Of a stretch of DNA of 8,540 nt, positions 1 to 7,013 are shown piece after piece. This stretch comes from Kiritimatiellia bacterium (GTDB lineage Bacteria; Verrucomicrobiota; Kiritimatiellia; RFP12; UBA1067). Under the pieces are notes generated by a model, which ran no database searches, was not told the DNA's origin, and was given only the letters and a program-made list of their open reading frames with translations. The DNA is taken from the NCBI GenBank assembly GCA_017936245.1, contig JAGBFY010000275.1, forward strand, positions 1 through 8,540, in the 5' to 3' direction. Positions within the stretch are counted from its first letter, which is position 1, and each line of letters opens with the position of its first letter. Made by a program: the position numbers and the translations under genes.

Positions 1-748
1 AGAATTCCGGCGAGAACATCTCCAGAAGAAGCGTGCCGTCTGCGGCATATTCCTGAAGCAGAAGCCTGTAGTCGCCCCATTGCAGACGCGCAGTAGAGAA
101 ATCCACATTGTCCGCATGGAATGTATCGACATCATACAATCCATTTGTCTTCACATCAAGGATATCGCCGTTCTTTTTCCGGCGCACACAGACAAGAGAT
201 ATCTCTGCGTTGGAAGCTACATTTCCCCACAGAAGATCGTACCTGAGCGAAGTTGTCGCTTTGGCATTTATCACCTCCTGAAGCGCGTTTGTGCGTCCGT
301 CAAACGCCGCCGCCGCGGAAAACGCCGACTTTGTGCCGAAAGAGATATCGCTGACGAGCGTCTCGCCGACCTTCTCGCCATCGAGTTCTGCACAGAGAAT
401 GAACCGCATGTACCCGGATCCATCGTATGCAACGGGAGAGGCGAGATCCGCTATAGCCACGGCAGTCGTCACCGCGTTCTCGGTGTCGGGTGCGCTCACT
501 GCCTTGATAACCGGCACGGCGCCCGCGACATTCGTCACTGTGCACCAGTCTGTATCATATTTGATGTCGATGGATCCAGAAACCAACTTGAACGGTTCGG
601 ATGCATCAACGGCGACAGTATCCTCCGCCCAGCAAGTGACCTCTCCCGCCGTCAGACGGGAACATGCGAACACCGCTCCGGCGACGGCAAGGATAATTGC
701 AAATCCCCCCCCCCCGGTCCTGATTCTATCGTTTATATCCCAAAACAT
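1..748 (-). CDS. Secreted or lipoprotein-like protein of unknown function with poly-G tract near the start (3' end beyond window)
   Basis: An uninterrupted frame of 249 codons runs from ATG at 748 off the left edge. The start is supported by AGGAG at 755-759, 6 nt upstream, and by a promoter further up. The N-terminus is a signal sequence: a polar stretch (MFWDINDRIRT), four Gly (residues 12-15), a hydrophobic core (FAIILAVAGAVFA), then Cys. VFAC resembles a lipobox, so it may be a lipoprotein; signal peptidase I cleavage is also possible. After that the protein is rich in Val, Ala, Thr, Asp and short beta-strand-like segments, with no catalytic motif I recognise. The Gly residues are encoded by 11 consecutive G. 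Losing one G gives TGA 20 codons after the tract (at codon 35), and gaining one gives TGA about 34 codons after it. Export is well supported; the function is unknown. A large surface or adhesin-like protein is possible but is only inference. Confidence 0.85.
   Translation of the reverse strand, partial: MFWDINDRIRTGGGGFAIILAVAGAVFACSRLTAGEVTCWAEDTVAVDASEPFKLVSGSIDIKYDTDWCTVTNVAGAVPVIKAVSAPDTENAVTTAVAIADLASPVAYDGSGYMRFILCAELDGEKVGETLVSDISFGTKSAFSAAAAFDGRTNALQEVINAKATTSLRYDLLWGNVASNAEISLVCVRRKKNGDILDVKTNGLYDVDTFHADNVDFSTARLQWGDYRLLLQEYAADGTLLLEMFSPEF
705..715. repeat. Homopolymer of 11 C (11 G on the coding strand) inside the signal-sequence region
   Basis: Eleven consecutive C on the plus strand read as GGG GGG GGG GG(A) in codons 12-15 of the minus-strand gene starting at 748. 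The present length keeps the gene open. Poly-G tracts of about 8-12 near the start of surface-protein genes are known phase-variable switches in Campylobacter, Helicobacter and Neisseria. The same role here is inference, and assembly or sequencing error in the run cannot be excluded. Confidence 0.9.
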
Positions 749-796
749 GGTCTTCTCCTCTCGCAAAGTTTCACACAAACCTGACAACGGGTGCAA

Positions 797-825
797 ATTG
801 TAACAAATTCAGCCAATTCGTGCAA
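797..825 (-). promoter_or_regulatory. Sigma70-type promoter for the poly-G gene
   Basis: On the minus strand TTGCAC (825-820) is followed by a 17-nt spacer and TACAAT (802-797). A TG one base before the -10 makes it an extended -10. Transcription would start near 790, giving a leader of about 42 nt before ATG 748 with the Shine-Dalgarno AGGAG inside it. The plus-strand hexamer GTGCAA occurs twice here (791-796 and 820-825). Confidence 0.65.
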
Positions 826-860
826 CAGTCGGCACCAGTCCGAAGATAACACCGATATGA

Positions 861-1589
861 TCATGGCTTGGAAATGACCTGGCCATCGGCGAGAAGACGG
901 GCGGAAAGCCTGTCGTACGGCACGTCCTGTACCGCGCATCCCGCATCGATCGCCTGCGCAGCGGCGGTTGCAGCCACCTGTCCGAGCGCAAAGAACACCG
1001 GTTCCATGCGGATCGACCCGAATGCTATGTGGGATGCAGAAAGGCATACCGGGACAATGAGATTGACGCATTCCGATTTCTTCGGCACGACTGCGCCGTA
1101 ATCGATGCCATAGGGTTTCATCGGAACATTCGGATCCATCGAGCGGCGGTCCTCCACGTTCCCCTCGTTACGGACGAAGCCCTTCGCCGTGACAAGGCGG
1201 CGCACGTGATGGGAGTCCATCGTGTATGCGGCCATCGCCACGGGACACTTCACCGTCTCCGCGCCGCGACAGTGATGTTCCGTCATCACGGTTTCGCCGA
1301 TCATGCGACGGGCCTCCCGGACATAGAGCTGGCTCTGCCAGCCGTCACCCGGGCCGTCGGCGAATTCGTCGCGGCACGTGCCCCACTTCGAGAAGTATGT
1401 GCGCACGTTTTCCGGGATGCGTGGATGGTTCGCCAGCGTCCACATGAGTCCGCGCTGGTATTCGAGATGGGCGCGGAAAATCCTCTCTCGCTCCTCGTAC
1501 GAAGCCTCGGGCCACGCCCAGTTCTTTCCTATAAAATCAGACGAGAACCCCGTACGGTTGTTGGAATCAATCCCGATTGCAGATTCTGT
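861..1589 (-). pseudogene. 5'-truncated FAD-dependent oxidoreductase (C-terminal part only)
   Basis: An open frame of 242 codons follows directly after the rhamnosidase stop and is in the same frame. It matches the C-terminal half of the FAD_oxidored family (PF12831 type). Recognisable pieces are NNRTGFSSDFIGKNW near the beginning, YQRGLMWTLANHPRIPE (a conserved helix) and the FAD-contact block with IRMEPVFFALGQVAATAAA near the end, finishing at TGA 861-863. The N-terminal Rossmann fold with its GxGxxG dinucleotide motif, normally about 250-300 residues, is missing, so it could not bind FAD as a normal member does. No ATG, GTG or TTG is in frame before ATG 1445, and that ATG lies inside a conserved helix with no convincing Shine-Dalgarno. 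I read this as the remnant of a deletion that removed the 5' half. A 194-aa product from 1445 is possible but unlikely to be functional. Confidence 0.8.
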
Positions 1590-3992
1590 TCAATCCTGTC
1601 CGGCAAGCTTCCATCCATGCGGCAAAGCGGAATCATAGACAAGGCGTCCATCGGAACTGCGGCGCCATCTGACCATCACGGATTCATCCTTAGATACAGG
1701 CAATGTCGCCTCGCACCATTCCAGCGGAATGCCTTCAGGCGCCGACACATGAACGGTCTTGGCCCCGCGGTCGATCTGCTTCACCCCCAGCGCATCGCGC
1801 ACGAGCAGCCACGCCGCCTGGCAAGGAAATCCATGGCAGCAGCTGAACCCGTCCGTTCCGACAGATTCCCATAAGGTACCGGTCTTCTCGGCCATCGGCA
1901 GAAAGCAGGATTTCACCTCATCCAGGACCCGGGCGGAAAGCCCGGCTTCGGAAAGCAGCCCAAACCGGGTACTATATCCAAAAAGCATGTTCGACGGCCA
2001 AAGTCGAGGATGCGCCCCCTTCTTGCGCTTCGGACCAAGCTCCTCCACCAGCCTGCGCCAAAGTTCCGGATGGGACTGCGGAGTGGCCGTCTTCGAAAGA
2101 AACGCGAAGTACTGGCAGACCTCCGTACATTCTCCGGGATACTCGAGAACTCCGGCGGCGTTGCGCACCGCGTTGTCGCGGAACCACTCGCCGTTCCATG
2201 ACATCTCGCGTATCTTGGCGCGGAGACGTTCGGCCTCTTTCGCGCAATCGGCATCCCCATAGACGTCGGCAAAGGCGTCCAGGAATCTGATGTAGATCAT
2301 GTTGCTGGGGAAGCTGATTCCTTTGGTGAACCTTGCCGCTTCGCTCCATTCCACGAACACCCAACCCGGGAGGTTCTCGAGAAGGCCATCGGCGTTCACG
2401 CTCTTCCTGAACCAACCAAGGATGCCTTCCGCCCGTTTGCGGTAAAGGTCCGCGACCGACCGATCCCCGGAACGGCCTACGAACTCCTGCAACTGGACTA
2501 CGCTCCACAAAGCGAAATTGGCAATCCAATACGGCGCGGAAAGCATCACGTCTGCCGGATAGCACATGGGAATCATCCCCTCCGGAATATCGCTGAAGCC
2601 CGGCGCAAGCGCATAATTTTCGTACAGAGTGCGTTCCACTTCATGGTCCGCCAGAAGCACATCCGCTCCGCGGCCTGTGAACACGGTATCGCCGAAATAC
2701 GCCCCACGCTCGCGTCCGGGGCAATCCGTGAACACGTCCACCGCATTGCAGGCGAGCGACTGGGCCGCCGCACGGAACACCTTTTCGAACGCTGGATCGG
2801 AACTGCGGAACCGGGCACGCTCCGGATCGGGATTCAAGTATGTGCGCACATCGAATTTTGCTATTTCGATCTCTCCCTCTTCGAGAAACACATGGGCGCA
2901 TTTCAGGCCATATGCCTGAAAACATTCGAGAACATACCTGCCGGGCTTCTCCAGACGCCAACCGCAGACATTCGCGCAACCTCCAAAGCGAAACGGATTG
3001 GGCAGTCCATCCTTCCCGGCGAATTCATCCATCGTCATGTACAAAGTGGCCGGTTTGGAGCATGACACCTCCATATACGGGAAGCCTGCCGTATTCATTA
3101 TGCCCTCAAAGACGGCCCCTTCACGCGCCTTGAGAACTACCGGCCCGCCATTCGGATTCGCAGGACGTACCGAAGATAGCACCAACTCCTGGCATTTGTC
3201 ATGGAGATTGACCTCGAGTTCCGCCCTCCTGAATCCCTTGTATGGCGCAATGCCGGACTGGTCCACGGTCCTGGACGGTCTCATTTTCGACTTGGCATCC
3301 CTTGGAACAAGCAATGTCAAAACCGTATTCTTAAACGTTCCGTCGAACGCACACGTTGGATATGGAGCACAGCGGCCGAGAGGTTTTAGAGGAGGACACT
3401 CCGCAACCGGAAGTCCAGGTGACGATATGCCGTCAACACGCCATGCATCATCTTCAGGATTCAGACGATAGAACTCCGCAAACCCTCGCTGATAGCTGAA
3501 CCTGTTGATTTTCTGGACGCGAGGAAGTTTTTTCGCGGCAAAATCGCGACCTGTCGCGGCAAGAACCCTTCCATCCGAAACAATTTCGGCGTAAAGGTAT
3601 GCGGGGCGGTCCGGAAGGTAGAATTGGTTCACGGCAGGATTTGACACCTCGATCGCCACGGTGTTCCTTCCCGGACGGACAAGATGGGCGAGCGGCCACT
3701 CGTCCATGCGCATATACCCCTCCGGCGCACGAGCGGGACCATATGCGGCGAATTTGCCGTTCACCCATACACGGGCAATGCCACCGGCGGAAAAGCGAAG
3801 TACAGGCTTCGCCCCCGACTCAACGTCGAACCTTGCCGAAAAGCCGTAGTACGCGTTCATCTCCCGCTCGGCACCCTTCACCCAAATGCTTTTCGCTTCT
3901 GATGACACCGCTGCAGTTTCCCTGCACCCAGCAACCGACATGAGCAAAATGCCTACGCAGATAATTGCATTCAATTTTTTCACCATTCTCAC
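1590..3992 (-). CDS. Lipoprotein alpha-L-rhamnosidase, GH78-like six-hairpin glycosidase
   Basis: An 800-residue exported glycosidase expected to release terminal alpha-L-rhamnose from plant or microbial polysaccharides. Residues 1-23 form a lipoprotein signal: KK, a hydrophobic core, lipobox SVAGC with Cys23 as lipidation site. Residues ~45-150 are a beta-sandwich like the rhamnosidase N-terminal domain (RVWVNGKFAAYGPARAPEGY). Residues ~385-735 form the (alpha/alpha)6 barrel, including FTDCPGRERGAYFGDT with D423 and E428, matching the Asp and Glu acid cluster of GH78 (usual form DCPQRDER). TLWES (E709) is the likely region of the catalytic base. A C-terminal beta domain ends in ALPHGWKL. The length is usual for the family. 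GTG at 3992 is favoured because AAGGA lies 5 nt upstream; ATG at 3986 is the alternative. It diverges from the esterase and the two probably work on one substrate. The substrate itself is inferred. Confidence 0.87.
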   Translation of the reverse strand: MRMVKKLNAIICVGILLMSVAGCRETAAVSSEAKSIWVKGAEREMNAYYGFSARFDVESGAKPVLRFSAGGIARVWVNGKFAAYGPARAPEGYMRMDEWPLAHLVRPGRNTVAIEVSNPAVNQFYLPDRPAYLYAEIVSDGRVLAATGRDFAAKKLPRVQKINRFSYQRGFAEFYRLNPEDDAWRVDGISSPGLPVAECPPLKPLGRCAPYPTCAFDGTFKNTVLTLLVPRDAKSKMRPSRTVDQSGIAPYKGFRRAELEVNLHDKCQELVLSSVRPANPNGGPVVLKAREGAVFEGIMNTAGFPYMEVSCSKPATLYMTMDEFAGKDGLPNPFRFGGCANVCGWRLEKPGRYVLECFQAYGLKCAHVFLEEGEIEIAKFDVRTYLNPDPERARFRSSDPAFEKVFRAAAQSLACNAVDVFTDCPGRERGAYFGDTVFTGRGADVLLADHEVERTLYENYALAPGFSDIPEGMIPMCYPADVMLSAPYWIANFALWSVVQLQEFVGRSGDRSVADLYRKRAEGILGWFRKSVNADGLLENLPGWVFVEWSEAARFTKGISFPSNMIYIRFLDAFADVYGDADCAKEAERLRAKIREMSWNGEWFRDNAVRNAAGVLEYPGECTEVCQYFAFLSKTATPQSHPELWRRLVEELGPKRKKGAHPRLWPSNMLFGYSTRFGLLSEAGLSARVLDEVKSCFLPMAEKTGTLWESVGTDGFSCCHGFPCQAAWLLVRDALGVKQIDRGAKTVHVSAPEGIPLEWCEATLPVSKDESVMVRWRRSSDGRLVYDSALPHGWKLAGQD

Positions 3993-4040
3993 AGCAATCC
4001 TTTCCTCGGGATCGATTCCCTTCTTTCACCTCTTCTTCGC

Positions 4041-4070
4041 ATGGTATCACAATCCCGTATTTTGCGTCAA
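4041..4070 (-). promoter_or_regulatory. Promoter of the rhamnosidase gene
   Basis: On the minus strand TTGACG (4070-4065), an 18-nt spacer and TACCAT (4046-4041), preceded by TGA, form an extended -10 promoter. Transcription would begin near 4034, with a leader of about 42 nt carrying AAGGA before GTG 3992. The -35 lies inside the inverted repeat at 4059-4079. Confidence 0.6.
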
Positions 4071-4079
4071 TTGCAAAAT
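4059..4079. promoter_or_regulatory. Inverted repeat ATTTTGC-N7-GCAAAAT, candidate operator
   Basis: Perfect 7-bp arms (4059-4065 and 4073-4079) are separated by 7 bp. The repeat covers the -35 hexamer of the rhamnosidase promoter. The core AATTGCAA at 4069-4076 recurs at 4085-4092 within the neighbouring palindrome. A regulator binding here would block the rhamnosidase promoter. The protein is unknown; no regulator gene is in the window. Confidence 0.5.
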
Positions 4080-4083
4080 CCGC

Positions 4084-4095
4084 AAATTGCAATTT
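4084..4095. promoter_or_regulatory. Perfect 12-bp palindrome AAATTGCAATTT, candidate operator
   Basis: The sequence equals its own reverse complement and overlaps the -35 (TTGCAA, 4087-4092) of the esterase promoter. Its core AATTGCAA is the same 8-mer found 16 bp away in the rhamnosidase-side repeat, so one dimeric regulator could act on both divergent promoters. This is inferred from symmetry and position alone. Confidence 0.5.
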
Positions 4096-4116
4096 ACCGG
4101 CGAAGTTTGATATACT
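4087..4116 (+). promoter_or_regulatory. Promoter of the tandem esterase gene
   Basis: TTGCAA (4087-4092), an 18-nt spacer and TATACT (4111-4116) with TGA directly before it give an extended -10 promoter. The start of transcription would be near 4123, followed by AAGGA at 4131-4135 and ATG at 4143, so the leader is only about 20 nt. Confidence 0.65.
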
Positions 4117-4142
4117 TCCGCCCATCAACAAAGGAATCCACA

Positions 4143-5978
4143 ATGAACAAACCGGGAATCGCCTCATCCGTCCGTTCCGCCATGATTGCGGCAGTCGCGC
4201 TGCTATGCGCATCCAACCGCTCGCACGGGGAGTCATTCGGGTCTCTCACGCCGTCCGCAGTGCCGTACGAACGCGAATTCATCTGGCCCGAGGGGAAAAT
4301 GCCCGATATCCAGCCTCACCAGATAGCCGCGAAGATTGAAGAGAAGAATTCTCCAGACTTTGATGCCGGCAAATACCGCAGACCATACATCGAATGGTAC
4401 GCGCCATCACCATCAAACAAAATCGACCTCTGTGTGCTGTTCGTTTCCGGCGGCGGATTCTACACATGCTGCGATGCAAAACGCATGCAACCGGCGATAG
4501 ACAGATTCGTGCGCATGGGAGCGACCGTTGCCAGCCTCACATACCGCACACCCCGACCGAAAGGCGCGCCCGTGCATCTCTCGGGATGGCAGGATGCGCA
4601 GCGTGCGGTCAGGTTCATCCGTTCCCAGGCCGCAAAGCGCGGCTTCTCCCCCGACAGGATCGGCGCCACCGGAATTTCCGCCGGAGCAAAACTTGTCTCC
4701 TTGCTTGCGACAAGCTCCCTCACCCCGGCATATGCGCCCGTGGACGAAACCGACAACCTGCCGTGCAATCTCATGTTTGCCGTATTGCAGGCGCCTGCCT
4801 ACATTCTGACAGACGGCGCCGAAGACGAAAATTCAAGAGCTGGTGTCGGATCGGACATAAAAATCGTCCCGGAACTGAGATTCGACGCCAAAACCTGCCC
4901 GATGTGCATGGTTCAGGGCGGCTTGGATTCCTATTCCCCAAACGGCTCCACCCAGATATACCGTCAGCTCAGGCGCATGAACATTCCGGCGGAACTCCAT
5001 CTGTTCGCAGACAGGACGCACGGTTTCCACGGCGATCTCAACAAAGGAGAGGATGGTGCCGCCTACGACCATTGGTTCGACCGTGTCGCCGAGTTCGTCA
5101 GGCAGATGAACTTCGACGGCAGACTCGGAAAGGAAGTGGAGATTATGTCTCGTTTCCCCGACGACAACGCCCGTGCGTCATACTCGAAGGAACTCGTCTG
5201 GCCGGAAGGGAAAATGCCCTCGCCGCAGACGAATCAGTGCATTCCGTACATAGAATGGCACATACCCGCAAAACTTGCCGCACGCGCAATCCAGATCATA
5301 TATTCAGGTGGCGGCTACGTGAGAAACAATCCTGATTCGTACGAGGCAGCGGCAGTGCGCCGATTCCTCAATGAAAAAGGCATGGCGGTGGTCACACTCA
5401 AACATCGCGCACCGAGACCCCTCGGTGGACTACCAAAACACGTCACAGCCTGGCAGGACCTCCAGCGCACGGTGAGAATCGTCCGATCCCAGGCGAAATC
5501 GCGCGGACTTGACCCCGACCGAATCGGCGTGATGGGATCTTCAGCGGGAGGACACCTGACGCTCATGGGGGCGCTGTCGTCCAGACAGAGGTCGTACCTG
5601 CCTGTCGACAAGATCGACAGGCTCCCGTGCAATGTGCAATGGGCTGTCGCAATCTATCCCGCATATGCGCTTACCGACGGACTTGAAAATGTGAACGCCA
5701 ACGGCGGCAATGAAGACGACTCTCGCACATCACCTGAATTTGCATTCGATCTGGACAGCTGTCCTGTGCTCTTCATCCATGGAGACGCCGACAAATGGGC
5801 GGCAATGAATTCTGTCAAATGCTGGGAACAGCTCAGGCGCATGGGTATCCAGTGCGATCTGCACACCCTCGCCAAACGCGGACATTGCTTCCAAAAAAAC
5901 GCCTCCCCCGGCACTGGCAGCTACACATGGATGGGCCGAATCTGGGAGTTCATGAACCACAAAGGGTTCAACAGATGA
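4143..5978 (+). CDS. Exported tandem double-domain alpha/beta-hydrolase (carbohydrate esterase/lipase-like)
   Basis: A 611-residue protein made of two copies of one alpha/beta-hydrolase, related to the esterase/lipase and acetyl-xylan-esterase-like families. ATG 4143 is chosen because AAGGA lies 7 nt upstream and a signal peptide follows (hydrophobic residues ~12-23). Each copy opens with WPEGKMP (residues 48-54 and 353-359), then YIEW and an oxyanion strand SGGGF or SGGGY, where most relatives have HGGG. Copy 1 has GISAG (Ser179), GGLD (Asp262) and RTHGF (His293). Copy 2 has GSSAG (Ser467), HGDAD (Asp550) and RGHCF (His581). Both triads look complete, so both domains may be active. DRIG, LPCN and QLRRM are conserved between copies, showing an internal duplication. 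Related esterases remove acetyl, feruloyl or similar groups from glycans. The divergent rhamnosidase suggests a shared rhamnose-containing substrate, which is inference. Confidence 0.88.
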   Translation: MNKPGIASSVRSAMIAAVALLCASNRSHGESFGSLTPSAVPYEREFIWPEGKMPDIQPHQIAAKIEEKNSPDFDAGKYRRPYIEWYAPSPSNKIDLCVLFVSGGGFYTCCDAKRMQPAIDRFVRMGATVASLTYRTPRPKGAPVHLSGWQDAQRAVRFIRSQAAKRGFSPDRIGATGISAGAKLVSLLATSSLTPAYAPVDETDNLPCNLMFAVLQAPAYILTDGAEDENSRAGVGSDIKIVPELRFDAKTCPMCMVQGGLDSYSPNGSTQIYRQLRRMNIPAELHLFADRTHGFHGDLNKGEDGAAYDHWFDRVAEFVRQMNFDGRLGKEVEIMSRFPDDNARASYSKELVWPEGKMPSPQTNQCIPYIEWHIPAKLAARAIQIIYSGGGYVRNNPDSYEAAAVRRFLNEKGMAVVTLKHRAPRPLGGLPKHVTAWQDLQRTVRIVRSQAKSRGLDPDRIGVMGSSAGGHLTLMGALSSRQRSYLPVDKIDRLPCNVQWAVAIYPAYALTDGLENVNANGGNEDDSRTSPEFAFDLDSCPVLFIHGDADKWAAMNSVKCWEQLRRMGIQCDLHTLAKRGHCFQKNASPGTGSYTWMGRIWEFMNHKGFNR

Positions 5979-5996
5979 CCGTTTCCACATCCGACA

Positions 5997-6013
5997 TCAC
6001 ATCAGCGATGTGA
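5997..6013. terminator. Stem-loop TCACATC-AGC-GATGTGA between convergent genes (terminator uncertain)
   Basis: A perfect 7-bp stem with a 3-nt loop lies 18 bp after the esterase stop and covers the stop of the convergent gene (TGA, 6004-6002). Its position suits a bidirectional terminator, but no T-run follows on either strand and the stem is only moderately G+C rich, so intrinsic termination is doubtful. Confidence 0.3.
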
Positions 6014-7012
6014 CAGACGAAGCGAAAGAACGCTGCGGAAAGACTTCTTGTCCGCATCGCTCACAAGCACGAGCATTCGCGATCCGTCCTGAAGGCGCGG
6101 ACCCAGACACATTCCTTCATACATTGAAAAACCCGTGTTTTCATAGAGGAGCTTCTTTTTCACCCTGTCAGCATCCTTCAGGCCGGCAAGGTTTTTCCGC
6201 AAAATCACATTCTCGGCAGAACACATGTCCGTCTCGTAGATCCTGCACCTCAACCTCGGAAACAGAACAACGCTGAACTCACGTTCGAGAACCAGCACAG
6301 TGCCGTCTTCAAGTACTCAAAGTTCAGATATTCCGCTACGTGAAACATCTCTTTTCTTGCTGCTGTACCATGGTCCACCTGCAATGGGATCTGTGTGATA
6401 CACCCACTGTCCGGACATCTTCCAGGCATTTCTTGCCGACTTCCTACGAAATTGAGTGAGTCGCACATCGGTGCCGACCTTCCGGGTGGCACGGGAACCA
6501 TCAGACTTCAATGCCTCCTCTGTGCAAGTCCACATCGAAAGGCCATCTGCGCTTATCGAAAGCGATTCAAATCCGGAATCCTGTCTGAAATTCTTCAGTG
6601 AAGCCGGAATATCCACATTACCTGCAAGAGCTCTGCCGGAAATGCAACTGTACTGACGTATTGTCGCAGCCCGTTCATCCGCAAGCCATACAGAACCATT
6701 CAGAGGATCCAGGGCAAGTGCCTCCACGTCAACCGCCATAACAGGACTGCACAGACGCTTAAGTTCACAAGAAAGTATCCTGCCCGTCTTTGGATTGTGC
6801 GGCAGCGTAAGCTCCCAAATCACGCTGTTCCAGTCGGTGACTGCGATGTACGTATCGTTGGACACCCAGGCTATGCCGCCAAGATTCGCGGACTCCGCCA
6901 CGTCCGGACGCATGATTTCATTGACTTCGTCGATTCGCCAGCGAAAACCTTCGCCGGCGAATCCAGATAGCGCACACGCGGCCGCAAGCGCAAGTGCGGC
7001 GGAACGCCTCAT
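6002..7012 (-). pseudogene. 'Esterase-like activity of phytase' family protein interrupted by an in-frame TGA
   Basis: The frame runs from ATG 7012 to TGA 6004-6002, 336 codons, close to the usual length of the PF13449-type family, but TGA at 6319-6317 interrupts it after residue 231. No frameshift is needed. Family-like blocks lie on both sides: signal peptide (residues 1-~20), GGIAWVSNDTYIAVTDW, DVEALALDPLNGSVWLADE and GFESLSISADGLSMWTCTEE before the stop; LEDGTVLVLERE and YEGMCLGPRLQDGSRMLVLVSDAD after it. The interruption falls in the GISEL/LEDG strand of the propeller-like fold, so the 231-aa product would lack its C-terminal third. The start is 1 nt after the VorB stop (TGACATG), which implies translational coupling. 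G+C is visibly lower than in vorB (several 60-base stretches near 42%, against 58-68%). A recent nonsense mutation or a sequencing error fits best. Confidence 0.78.
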
Positions 7013-7013
7013 G

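Noticed and set aside
305..316. Short GCG/CGC triplet repeat
   Set aside because: It is four in-frame Ala codons; length change would not shift the frame, and such runs are expected in G+C-rich genes.
80..803. Plus-strand open frames opposite the poly-G gene
   Set aside because: The minus-strand frame has a promoter, Shine-Dalgarno and signal sequence; the plus-strand frames have none.
1029..1874. Plus-strand open frame of 281 codons
   Set aside because: It is antisense to the oxidoreductase remnant and the rhamnosidase 3' end, is Arg/His rich, and has no recognisable domain or Shine-Dalgarno; it is a shadow of G+C-rich codon use.
4394..5335. Plus-strand open frame of 313 codons inside the esterase gene
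   Set aside because: It lies in another frame of a gene with two well-defined catalytic domains, and its Arg/His-rich translation resembles no protein.
1590..6319. TGA recoded as a sense codon, suggested by two in-frame TGA sites (1592-1590 and 6319-6317)
   Set aside because: TGA also ends the esterase, vorB, the Gfo/Idh/MocA fragment and the oxidoreductase remnant at sensible family C-termini, and Trp and Gly use their normal codons. Two decaying genes explain the sites better.
6280..6319. Selenocysteine at the TGA of the phytase-like gene
   Set aside because: The downstream sequence shows only a tiny palindrome (GCACTGTGC) and no convincing bacterial SECIS hairpin, and the family position is hydrophobic, not Cys.
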